Source: Alphaproteobacteria bacterium (GTDB taxonomy: Bacteria; Pseudomonadota; Alphaproteobacteria; JABSOH01; JABAAW01). Taken from it: DNA of 5,462 nt. Of the stretch, positions 1 through 5,462 are shown piece after piece. Made by a program: the position numbers and the translations under genes. The notes below the pieces were generated by a model that was given only the letters and a program-made list of their open reading frames with translations, made no database searches and was not told the DNA's origin. The first letter of the stretch is position 1, and the number at the start of each line of letters is the position of its first letter. The stretch covers positions 1 to 5,462 of the forward strand of contig JABAAD010000049.1 of NCBI GenBank assembly GCA_014238935.1, given 5' to 3'.

Positions 1-288
1 ATCGAGCAAAGAACCTCGTCCCGTATAGGCTGCCAGCAGCTGCTCCAAACTCTTGCCTGCGACGCGTGCGCGAAAACGCGAGAGAGCCAATTCGATTTCG
101 ATACTGCGCGCGTTCTGTCTCAAGGGAGGCTCGGAGTGAGCAGGCGGCGCAGGTCTGCGCGCGAGCAAGTCGTCGATCGCTCTGTCGGCAGGCGAAGACT
201 CTCGACGAGCGGCGGGACGCGCTTGAAGATGGGGCGGTAAGGAGACCATAAAAAATGCCGACGAAAGCAAGGCTTGCCTGCTCGCCAT
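1..288 (-). CDS. Partial exported protein of unknown function (N-terminal 96 residues)
   Basis: A minus-strand frame is open from an ATG at 288-286 to the left edge without a stop, so the 3' end of the gene is missing. The first residues look like a Sec signal peptide: a short start with one arginine (MASRQ), a hydrophobic stretch ALLSSAFFMVSLP, then PHLQA followed by an Arg/Pro/Ala-rich linker, so cleavage after about residue 23 is plausible. Residues 30-58 are Pro/Ala/Arg/Ser-rich and probably disordered. From about residue 61 the sequence turns helical and amphipathic (RSIEIELALSRFRARVAG, then KSLEQLLAAYTGRGSLLD). I do not recognise the family; a periplasmic or cell-envelope role is only inferred from the signal. 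No Shine-Dalgarno site is visible before the ATG. A second in-frame ATG at 249-247 would remove the signal-like segment. The gene is divergent from the formate dehydrogenase gene. The competing plus-strand frame here is Arg-rich and less protein-like. Confidence 0.6.
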   Translation of the reverse strand, partial: MASRQALLSSAFFMVSLPPHLQARPAARRESSPADRAIDDLLARRPAPPAHSEPPLRQNARSIEIELALSRFRARVAGKSLEQLLAAYTGRGSLLD

Positions 289-332
289 TTTAGTGCAAGA
301 ATGCCGAAGGTGCAACAGAGGTGAAAAACACG
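289..332. promoter_or_regulatory. Short divergent intergenic region, weak promoter-like elements
   Basis: Only about 44 bp separate the two divergent start codons, so promoters for both genes must overlap coding sequence. For the plus strand a weak pair exists: TTGCCT at 274-279 and AAGAAT at 297-302 with a 17-nt spacer, each matching four of six consensus bases. For the minus strand TTGCAC and TAAAAT are also 17 nt apart, but TAAAAT covers 292-287 and overlaps the ATG of the leftward gene, which would put transcription start inside the signal-peptide codons. The hexamer GTGCAA occurs twice (293-298 and 310-315), 17 bp apart centre to centre. None of these is strong enough to call a promoter or operator. 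Confidence 0.25.
317..324 (+). promoter_or_regulatory. Shine-Dalgarno site deciding the start of the formate dehydrogenase gene
   Basis: AGAGGTGA contains GAGGTGA, seven bases complementary to the 3' end of 16S rRNA, and lies 8 nt before the ATG at 333. The alternative in-frame start GTG at 321 lies inside this site and has only GAAGG (306-310) upstream. I therefore prefer ATG 333. Confidence 0.6.
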
Positions 333-3164
333 ATGACAAACGACGCGGAGCAGAACAAACCCGTCGTCTTCATGTTGAACGGCCGCTCGGTGGAAGCGCG
401 CGAAGCAGAGACGATCTTCGATGTGGCACGACGCGAAGGGATTTCGGTTCCTCATCTTTGCACGCGCACCGAGCCCGACTACCGCACCGACGGCAACTGC
501 CGCGCCTGTATGGTCGAGATCGAAGGAGAGCGCGTGCTTGCTGCCTCCTGTATTCGCAAGCCGCAACAAGGCATGAAGGTTTCGACGGACAACGCGCGTA
601 GCCAAGCTTCGCAGCGCATGGTCTTCGAGTTGTTGCTCGCCGATCAAAGGTCGCCCGCCGCCTCTCCTGATCCGAGCTCGCATTTTTTCCGCCAAACTTC
701 CGCTATGGATGTTTTGCAAAGCCGTTTCGACGCGCGTCGCCACAAGCCCTCGCCCGATCGTTCGCACACGGCGATGGCGGTCAACTTGGACGCCTGCATC
801 CACTGCAACCTCTGCGTACGCGCGTGTCGAGAGGTGCAGTCGAACGATGTTATCGGCATGGCGGGACGCGGAGCGCGAGCAAAGATCATCTTCGACTTCG
901 ACGACCCGATGGGCGATTCTACTTGCGTCGCGTGCGGCGAGTGCGTCCAAGCCTGTCCGACCGGCGCGCTGATGCCCGCAAGCGAGGTTGACGACAAGCA
1001 ACTTTACAAGGGTGCAGCCGACAAATCCGTCGATAGCCTCTGTCCCTATTGCGGTGTCGGATGCCAAACGCGCTACTTCGTCAAGGACGGACGCATCCGC
1101 AGCGTCGAAGGACGCTTTGGTCCTGCCAATCGCAACCGCCTGTGCGTCAAGGGACGTTTCGGCTTCGACTACACGCACCACGCCGACCGCTTGACGAAAC
1201 CGCTCATCCGTAAAGAAGGAGTCGGCAAAACTTGGGACGCGCAGGCAAACCCCGCAGATCCCTCGTCGATTTTCCGCGAAGCCTCGTGGGAAGAAGCGCT
1301 TGAGGTCGCAGCACGAGGCTTACGCGCCGTCGCCGATCGACACGGCGGGGACGCCATCGCGGGATTTGGCTCTGCCAAGGGTTCGAACGAAGAAGCCTAT
1401 CTGTTCCAAAAGATGATTCGCACCGCCTTTCGCACCAACAATGTCGATCATTGCACGAGGCTCTGCCATGCCTCTTCGGTTGCAGCGTTGCTGGAAGGCT
1501 TGGGGTCAGGCGGCGTCACTGCCCCCTTCACGCAAGCGCTCGATGCAGATTGCATCGTCGTCATCGGTGCGCGTCCGACCGAGAACCATCCTGTCGCTGC
1601 AACTTTTCTCAAACGGGCTGCCAAGAAAGGCGCTCGACTCATCGTCATGGATCCTCGAGGACACGCTCTCACACGCTACGCGTGGAAGCATCTCGCCTTC
1701 ACGCCTGGGCGCGATGTCGCGCTGCTCAACGCCATGATTCACACGATCATCGAAGAAGATCTCACAGACCGCCAGTATATCCAAGCCCACACCAGCGACT
1801 TCGACAAGCTTGCCGAACGCATTCGCGGCTTCTCGCCTGAGTCGATGAGCAAAATCTGCGGCATCGATGCGGAAACTATCCGCGAGGTCGCACGCGCCTA
1901 CGCACGAGCCGAGCGCGCGATAATCTTTTGGGGCATGGGGATCTCGCAGCATGTCCATGGTACCGACAACGCTCGTTGCCTGATCGCGCTTGCCGCCATC
2001 ACGGGACAGATCGGACGCGTCGGTACCGGACTTCATCCTTTGCGCGGACAGAACAATGTGCAAGGCGCCTCGGACGCAGGACTGATCCCTATGGTTTATC
2101 CCGACTACCAACCCGTCGACGACGATTCGGTGCGCGCGTGGTTCGAACAATTTTGGCAATGCAAGCTGAACCCGAACAAGGGGCTGACGGTGGTGGAAAT
2201 CATCAACGCCGCCCACAGAAGGGAGATCAAGGGCATGGCGATCATGGGCGAGAACCCCGCCATGTCCGATCCCGATGCGCGTCATGTGCGCGAAGCTTTG
2301 GCGCGTCTGCAACATTTGGTCGTCCAAGAGATCTTTCTGACGGAGACCGCCGTCTTCGCCGATGTCGTGCTGCCGGCGAGCGCGTTTGCGGAAAAGGAAG
2401 GAACTTTCACGAACACGAACCGGCAAGTGCAGCTTGCGCGCCGCGTGCTGCCGCCGCCGGGCGAGGCGCGCGAGGACTGGGTCATTTTACAACAGCTTGC
2501 ACAAGGGCTGGGATGCGCGTGGAACTACGGGTCGGTAGAAGAGATCTACGAGGAGATGCGCATCACCATGCAGTCTTCGATCAAGGGCATCTCGTGGCGA
2601 AGGCTGCAGCGCGAGGGAGCGGTCGTCTATCCTTGCGCGAGCGAGGAGGAGGATGGCAAGGAAACATTGTTCGGCGACGGCTTTCCTACTCAAAGCGGTC
2701 GCTTGCGGCTGGTGCCGACCGACTTGGTCGCGCCCGCAGAAATGCCCGACGCGCAATACCCGTATATTCTCACGACGGGACGCTTGCTCGAACACTGGCA
2801 TACGGGCGCGATGACGCGACGCTCCGAAACCTTGGATACGCTGGAACCCGAAGCGCTCGTCTGTCTTCATCCGCGCGAGGCGCGCAAGAAGCACTTGGTC
2901 GCAGGACAACGCGTGCGCGTGGAGACGCGACGCGGCGAGGTGGAAGCGAAACTTCGCCTCGACCGCGAGGTTGCAGAAGGCATGCTGTTCATGCCTTTCT
3001 GCTTCGCCGAGTCGCCGGCAAACTTTCTCACCAATCCGCAGCTCGACCCCATCGGAAAAATTCCCGAATTCAAGTTCTGCGCAGCGCAGCTGACGACACC
3101 ATCACAAAACGACGAGCACGCCAAAACTCCTTCCGAAGCGTTGCAAAAGGCTGTTGCCGAATAA
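333..3164 (+). CDS. fdsA: Formate dehydrogenase alpha subunit, Mo-bisMGD, FdsA/FdhF type
   Basis: Catalytic subunit of a cytoplasmic molybdenum formate dehydrogenase, oxidising formate to CO2 and normally passing electrons through iron-sulfur clusters to NAD+. Numbering from ATG 333 (943 residues): the N-terminal [2Fe-2S] domain has C43, C56, C59 and C73; two ferredoxin-type [4Fe-4S] sites are CIHCNLCVRAC (155-165) and CVACGECVQAC (198-208); the Mo-proximal cluster is CPYCGVGC (237-244) plus C271. The molybdopterin oxidoreductase domain follows. In HCTRLCHASS, C378-H379 align with Sec140-His141 of E. coli FdhF, so this is a cysteine enzyme. R571 in LRGQNNVQG matches E. coli Arg333. The molybdopterin-dinucleotide-binding domain covers about 809-920. 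Length is usual for FdsA. No Cys lies between C73 and C155, so the His/Cys cluster of NuoG is absent. GTG 321 would add four residues. Genes for FdsG, FdsB and FdhD/FdsC are not adjacent. Function is confident; the NAD+-linked partner is inferred. Confidence 0.95.
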   Translation: MTNDAEQNKPVVFMLNGRSVEAREAETIFDVARREGISVPHLCTRTEPDYRTDGNCRACMVEIEGERVLAASCIRKPQQGMKVSTDNARSQASQRMVFELLLADQRSPAASPDPSSHFFRQTSAMDVLQSRFDARRHKPSPDRSHTAMAVNLDACIHCNLCVRACREVQSNDVIGMAGRGARAKIIFDFDDPMGDSTCVACGECVQACPTGALMPASEVDDKQLYKGAADKSVDSLCPYCGVGCQTRYFVKDGRIRSVEGRFGPANRNRLCVKGRFGFDYTHHADRLTKPLIRKEGVGKTWDAQANPADPSSIFREASWEEALEVAARGLRAVADRHGGDAIAGFGSAKGSNEEAYLFQKMIRTAFRTNNVDHCTRLCHASSVAALLEGLGSGGVTAPFTQALDADCIVVIGARPTENHPVAATFLKRAAKKGARLIVMDPRGHALTRYAWKHLAFTPGRDVALLNAMIHTIIEEDLTDRQYIQAHTSDFDKLAERIRGFSPESMSKICGIDAETIREVARAYARAERAIIFWGMGISQHVHGTDNARCLIALAAITGQIGRVGTGLHPLRGQNNVQGASDAGLIPMVYPDYQPVDDDSVRAWFEQFWQCKLNPNKGLTVVEIINAAHRREIKGMAIMGENPAMSDPDARHVREALARLQHLVVQEIFLTETAVFADVVLPASAFAEKEGTFTNTNRQVQLARRVLPPPGEAREDWVILQQLAQGLGCAWNYGSVEEIYEEMRITMQSSIKGISWRRLQREGAVVYPCASEEEDGKETLFGDGFPTQSGRLRLVPTDLVAPAEMPDAQYPYILTTGRLLEHWHTGAMTRRSETLDTLEPEALVCLHPREARKKHLVAGQRVRVETRRGEVEAKLRLDREVAEGMLFMPFCFAESPANFLTNPQLDPIGKIPEFKFCAAQLTTPSQNDEHAKTPSEALQKAVAE

Positions 3165-5265
3165 ATCTTTCCCCGCAGACAAGACGATCAACCCGACCTT
3201 AGAGCGAGCTTTCGATCCCGCTTGGGTGCAGGGGGCGGCGGCGGCACCCGACAATCCTTACAACCGCCGCATGTGGAAGCGGCTGTTTCAAGAGCTGTTT
3301 CAAGGTAAGGCGCAAAAAAATCTTGCGCAAAAAAGCTGGCGGGCTTTCCTCGATGAGGCAACGCAAGCGAGGCGTAAGATCGAAGCGCGGGCTTTCTCCG
3401 TTGGCAATCGAGCAGCGTTGCTCGACGATGTGCAAAAGCGCCTTTCGGGACTCGACGGCTTGTTGGTCTTGCGCGGCGACCGCTATGGCAACGAGTTTTT
3501 ACCGCCAAGCGCCGAGCGACTGCGTTTCTTCAGCGGCTTTTCAGGATCGAACGGATGGGCGATCCTTGATTTTCGTGCGAAGAAGAAATCTTTTGTTGCC
3601 TCCGATGCGCGCTACCGCTTGCAGCTGCGCGCGCAGTGCGACGGTGCGCTCTTCGAGACTTGCGAAGCCTCTTTGCAACAAGTCGCTGCGACGCTTGGCG
3701 ACATGTTCCAGACGGGACGCATCGGCTACGATCCGTGGCAGATATCAGAACAGCTTTTGAAGACGATACGGCAACAGCTTGTTGCCACAGCGAGGGATCT
3801 GCGCCTCGTGCCTGTCTCTGCGCGACGGATCGAGGCGGTGTGGCAAGGCAAGCCTCCCGCGCCTTTGAGCCTGCTCTCGTTGCGTACAAAGCGCGAGACG
3901 GGCGAAAGTCCGCAACAACGCTTGGAGCGCGTGCGTGAAAAGATGGAGGAGCAGCCCCTCCGTCGGCAAGGCGAAACCCTGCTGCTGAGCGCAAGCGACG
4001 CTGTCGCTTGGGCGCTCTGCTTGCGCGCGAGCGACCTGTCCTTCCTACCCGTTGGCTTGGGGTTTGCCATGCTTGACTTCGAGGGCGGACAATCTTCTCG
4101 CAACTCTTCTGCTCGCAGCTCTTCTGACCGTTGTGCGCAGTTTTTCTCGATCCTGCGTCCTGCCTTGACGGGAGAAGATCTTTCGCATATCGATCTTCGC
4201 TCTGAAGGTGCGCTGGCGACGGCTTTGGACGAGCGGGCTGAGCGAGGAAATTCTCTGCTACTCGATGCCGAGCGCGTGCCGAGTGCGCTCGTGCGCGCTT
4301 GTCGGAGGCGCAAGATTCCTCTGCGTTTTGCCGAGGATCCGACGCAAGCCTTGCGTTTGTGCAAAACGCCGCGCGAGCGCGCCAACATGCGCCGTGCGCA
4401 TCTGTGGGACGGTATCGCGTGGGTGCGTTTTTTCGCATGGCTTGCTCGGTCTGCCGAGCGCAAAGAGGCTGTCTCCGAGCGTACGGCTGCGGACAAGCTT
4501 AGGGCGTTGCGCGAGCAAAGCGAAAAGTTTTTGGACGAAAGTTTCAAGACGATCTCTGCGAGCGGCGCGAGCGGGGCGATGATTCACTATCCGACGCCGA
4601 GCGAGCCCGCGCCGCCTTTGAGGCACGGCGAGCCCTACCTGATCGATTCGGGCGGACAATACGCCGAGGGGACGACCGACTTGACGCGCACCCTCGTCTA
4701 CGGCGAGGGCTGTGGAACGGAAGCCTTCCGTCAAGCTTATACCGCCGTACTACGCGGACACATTGCGTTGGCAACAAGCCTTTTTCCCGAAGGCACAAAC
4801 GCGAGTGCACTCGACGCGCTCGCGCGACGCGCCTTGTGGCAAAAAGGATTGGACTATCCTCACGCGACAGGACACGGCGTGGGCTTTTGTCTCGGCGTGC
4901 ACGAGGGCAGCGTACGCATAGCGCAACCGAACAAGAACAGGGGGCAGCCTCCTTTGCAAACGGGCATGATTCTTTCCAACGAGCCGGGATTTTATCAGCC
5001 GCGTCAGTTCGGCATCCGCATCGAAAATCTGCTAGAGGTTGTCGCCACGGGCAAAAGAAACTCGGAGGGAAAAAATATTTTGGGCTTTCACACCCTCTCG
5101 CTTGCGCCGATCGCGTGCGCGCCTCTTCTCCAACGACAAATGGAGGCGTGGGAGCGCGGCTGGCTAGATGCCTATCACGCGCGCGTGCGCGAGACGATCG
5201 CCCCACATTTGAAAGAGGCTTTCGAGCGGGATTTTCTCAAGCAAGCCACAAAGCCTCTGTCTTGA
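3154..5265 (+). CDS. pepP: Xaa-Pro aminopeptidase (aminopeptidase P, peptidase family M24B)
   Basis: Dinuclear-metal exopeptidase, probably cytoplasmic, that removes the N-terminal residue from peptides with proline second. Numbering from TTG 3154 (703 residues): creatinase-type domain I about 83-230 (NEFLPPSAERLRFFSGFSGS), domain II about 235-405 (AVAWALCLRASD), catalytic pita-bread domain about 407-640, and a C-terminal FHTLSLAPIACAPLL...WLDAYHARV segment. All five expected metal ligands are present: D498, D509, H574, E610 and E624. H478, H570 and H583 match the other active-site histidines, and the spacings agree with human XPNPEP1. The protein is about 100 residues longer than the roughly 600 usual for the bacterial three-domain family, because of an N-terminal extension before about residue 83 and a Ser/Arg-rich insert near 311-328. 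The start is uncertain: TTG overlaps the previous gene by 11 bp, with AAAAGG only 3 nt upstream. ATG 3271 (residue 40) is the first in-frame ATG but has no ribosome site. Probably co-transcribed with the formate dehydrogenase gene. Confidence 0.93.
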   Translation: MPNKSFPADKTINPTLERAFDPAWVQGAAAAPDNPYNRRMWKRLFQELFQGKAQKNLAQKSWRAFLDEATQARRKIEARAFSVGNRAALLDDVQKRLSGLDGLLVLRGDRYGNEFLPPSAERLRFFSGFSGSNGWAILDFRAKKKSFVASDARYRLQLRAQCDGALFETCEASLQQVAATLGDMFQTGRIGYDPWQISEQLLKTIRQQLVATARDLRLVPVSARRIEAVWQGKPPAPLSLLSLRTKRETGESPQQRLERVREKMEEQPLRRQGETLLLSASDAVAWALCLRASDLSFLPVGLGFAMLDFEGGQSSRNSSARSSSDRCAQFFSILRPALTGEDLSHIDLRSEGALATALDERAERGNSLLLDAERVPSALVRACRRRKIPLRFAEDPTQALRLCKTPRERANMRRAHLWDGIAWVRFFAWLARSAERKEAVSERTAADKLRALREQSEKFLDESFKTISASGASGAMIHYPTPSEPAPPLRHGEPYLIDSGGQYAEGTTDLTRTLVYGEGCGTEAFRQAYTAVLRGHIALATSLFPEGTNASALDALARRALWQKGLDYPHATGHGVGFCLGVHEGSVRIAQPNKNRGQPPLQTGMILSNEPGFYQPRQFGIRIENLLEVVATGKRNSEGKNILGFHTLSLAPIACAPLLQRQMEAWERGWLDAYHARVRETIAPHLKEAFERDFLKQATKPLS
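3282..3304 (+). repeat. Tandem 11-bp duplication, 12-bp period, in the aminopeptidase N-terminus
   Basis: GCTGTTTCAAG occurs at 3282-3292 and again at 3294-3304. In the aminopeptidase frame the unit encodes LFQ-E then LFQ-G, so the repeat keeps the reading frame. Confidence 0.8.
3310..3334 (+). repeat. Direct repeat GCGCAAAAAA with A7 and A6 tracts
   Basis: GCGCAAAAAA occurs at 3310-3319 and 3325-3334, a 15-bp period, encoding AQKN-L then AQKS. The first copy ends in seven A residues and the second in six. These are the longest A runs noticed in this otherwise GC-rich gene and lie five bases after the preceding tandem repeat. Confidence 0.8.
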
Positions 5266-5268
5266 GGA

Positions 5269-5318
5269 AAGAGAAACGACTAAGGCTTCTCGGCTCTGCC
5301 GCTCTTTGTGTTTCTCTT
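5269..5318. terminator. Weak bidirectional stem-loop between convergent genes
   Basis: AAGAGAAAC (5269-5277) and GTTTCTCTT (5310-5318) are perfect inverted repeats that could form a 9-bp stem around a 32-nt loop. Inside the loop is a small hairpin, CGGC-TCT-GCCG (5291-5301). The structure spans the 14-bp gap between the two stop codons and the end of the minus-strand gene, where a shared terminator would be expected. The outer stem is AT-rich, the loop is long and there is no uninterrupted T run, so this is only a candidate. Confidence 0.25.
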
Positions 5319-5462
5319 GCCACCTTGATAGAGGAGCATGCCTTGCTCGATGCGCGTCATGCGCTGCTCGATGCGCACCAAGATTTCCGTCATAGAATCC
5401 AAACGCTTCTCGACGGCAGTTATGCGATAATCGAGGTGCCCAACATTCGCTTTGAGGGTTGC
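5280..5462 (-). CDS. Partial small protein with coiled-coil C-terminus, function unknown
   Basis: A minus-strand frame enters at the right edge and is open for 60 codons to a TAG at 5282-5280, so only the C-terminal end of the protein is seen. It reads ATLKANVGHLDYRITAVEKR, then LDSMTEILVRIEQRMTRIEQ, then a basic tail ending KSGRAEKP. Hydrophobic residues at heptad spacing (L, I, V, L, M, I, M) over roughly 35 residues predict an amphipathic helix forming a coiled coil, so the protein probably oligomerises. The GMLLYQGG segment after it is too short for a membrane span. I do not recognise a family; short proteins of this pattern are common and mostly uncharacterised. It converges on the aminopeptidase gene, with stop codons 14 bp apart. 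No plus-strand frame here looks protein-like. Confidence 0.65.
   Translation of the reverse strand, partial: ATLKANVGHLDYRITAVEKRLDSMTEILVRIEQRMTRIEQGMLLYQGGKRNTKSGRAEKP
5344..5376 (-). repeat. Direct repeat with 21-bp period encoding a heptad
   Basis: TGCTCGATGCGC occurs at 5344-5355 and 5365-5376. On the minus strand both copies encode RIEQ, giving RIEQ-RMT-RIEQ-GM. The 21-bp period equals one seven-residue heptad. Confidence 0.8.

Noticed and set aside
66..251. A 61-codon plus-strand open frame upstream of the formate dehydrogenase gene
   Set aside because: Arg/Glu-rich with no clear ribosome site. The opposite-strand frame looks more like a real protein with a signal peptide.
267..277. 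Small palindrome GCAAG-G-CTTGC as an operator
   Set aside because: Only five bases per arm and within the signal-peptide codons of the leftward gene; too short to separate from chance.
120..1181. A 353-codon minus-strand open frame antisense to the 5' part of the formate dehydrogenase gene
   Set aside because: It lies opposite conserved iron-sulfur domains, is rich in Arg/His/Val/Ala as expected for a shadow frame in GC-rich DNA, and shows no domain. Positions 1-288 are better explained by another minus frame.
1461..1466. Selenocysteine at the formate dehydrogenase active site
   Set aside because: The codon is TGC, not TGA, so the active-site residue is cysteine and no SECIS element is needed.
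1506..2426. A 306-codon minus-strand open frame
   Set aside because: Antisense shadow of conserved molybdopterin-domain codons, with no recognisable motif.
1928..3202. A 424-codon plus-strand open frame overlapping the 3' half of the formate dehydrogenase gene
   Set aside because: Its product is very Arg-rich and low in hydrophobic residues, while the overlapping frame encodes unmistakable conserved formate dehydrogenase sequence.
3530..4547. Two long minus-strand open frames (3530-4438 and 3726-4547) antisense to the aminopeptidase gene
   Set aside because: Compositionally biased to Arg/Ser/Ala with no domain. The plus-strand aminopeptidase explains the region.

Overview
The window reads as compact, GC-rich bacterial chromosome (mid-to-high 50s % GC by eye), with almost no non-coding DNA. 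The two complete proteins most resemble alphaproteobacterial families: an NAD-type, cysteine-containing molybdenum formate dehydrogenase alpha subunit (FdsA type) and a three-domain Xaa-Pro aminopeptidase with the DSGGQY / TTDLTRT / HATGHGVG signature. I infer Alphaproteobacteria, possibly the Rhodospirillales/Acetobacteraceae side, but only from remembered family resemblance.

Layout, left to right. (1) Positions 1-288, minus strand: the 5' part of a gene that leaves the window on the left. Its product starts with a signal-peptide-like segment and is otherwise unrecognised. (2) Positions 289-332: a divergent intergenic gap of about 44 bp holding the Shine-Dalgarno site of the next gene. (3) Positions 333-3164, plus: formate dehydrogenase alpha subunit with one [2Fe-2S] domain, two ferredoxin-type [4Fe-4S] sites, the Mo-proximal [4Fe-4S] site, a Cys-His active site and a C-terminal molybdopterin-binding domain. 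(4) Positions 3154-5265, plus: a 703-residue M24B aminopeptidase P. Its TTG start overlaps the end of the formate dehydrogenase gene by 11 bp, and it has an unusual N-terminal extension built partly from short tandem duplications. (5) Positions 5280-5462, minus: the 3' end of a convergent gene encoding a heptad-repeat (coiled-coil) C-terminus. It stops 14 bp from the aminopeptidase stop and enters from beyond the right edge.

The overlap implies that the formate dehydrogenase and the aminopeptidase are co-transcribed and probably translationally coupled. The usual partners of an FdsA-type subunit (the diaphorase subunits FdsG and FdsB, and the FdsC/FdhD sulfurtransferase) are not next to it on either side, which is the main oddity. 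No RNA gene, insertion sequence, CRISPR array or clear defence or novel system was found. The more unusual signals are the orphan genomic setting of FdsA, the repeat-built N-terminus of the aminopeptidase, and the two edge genes that are open only because they run off the window.
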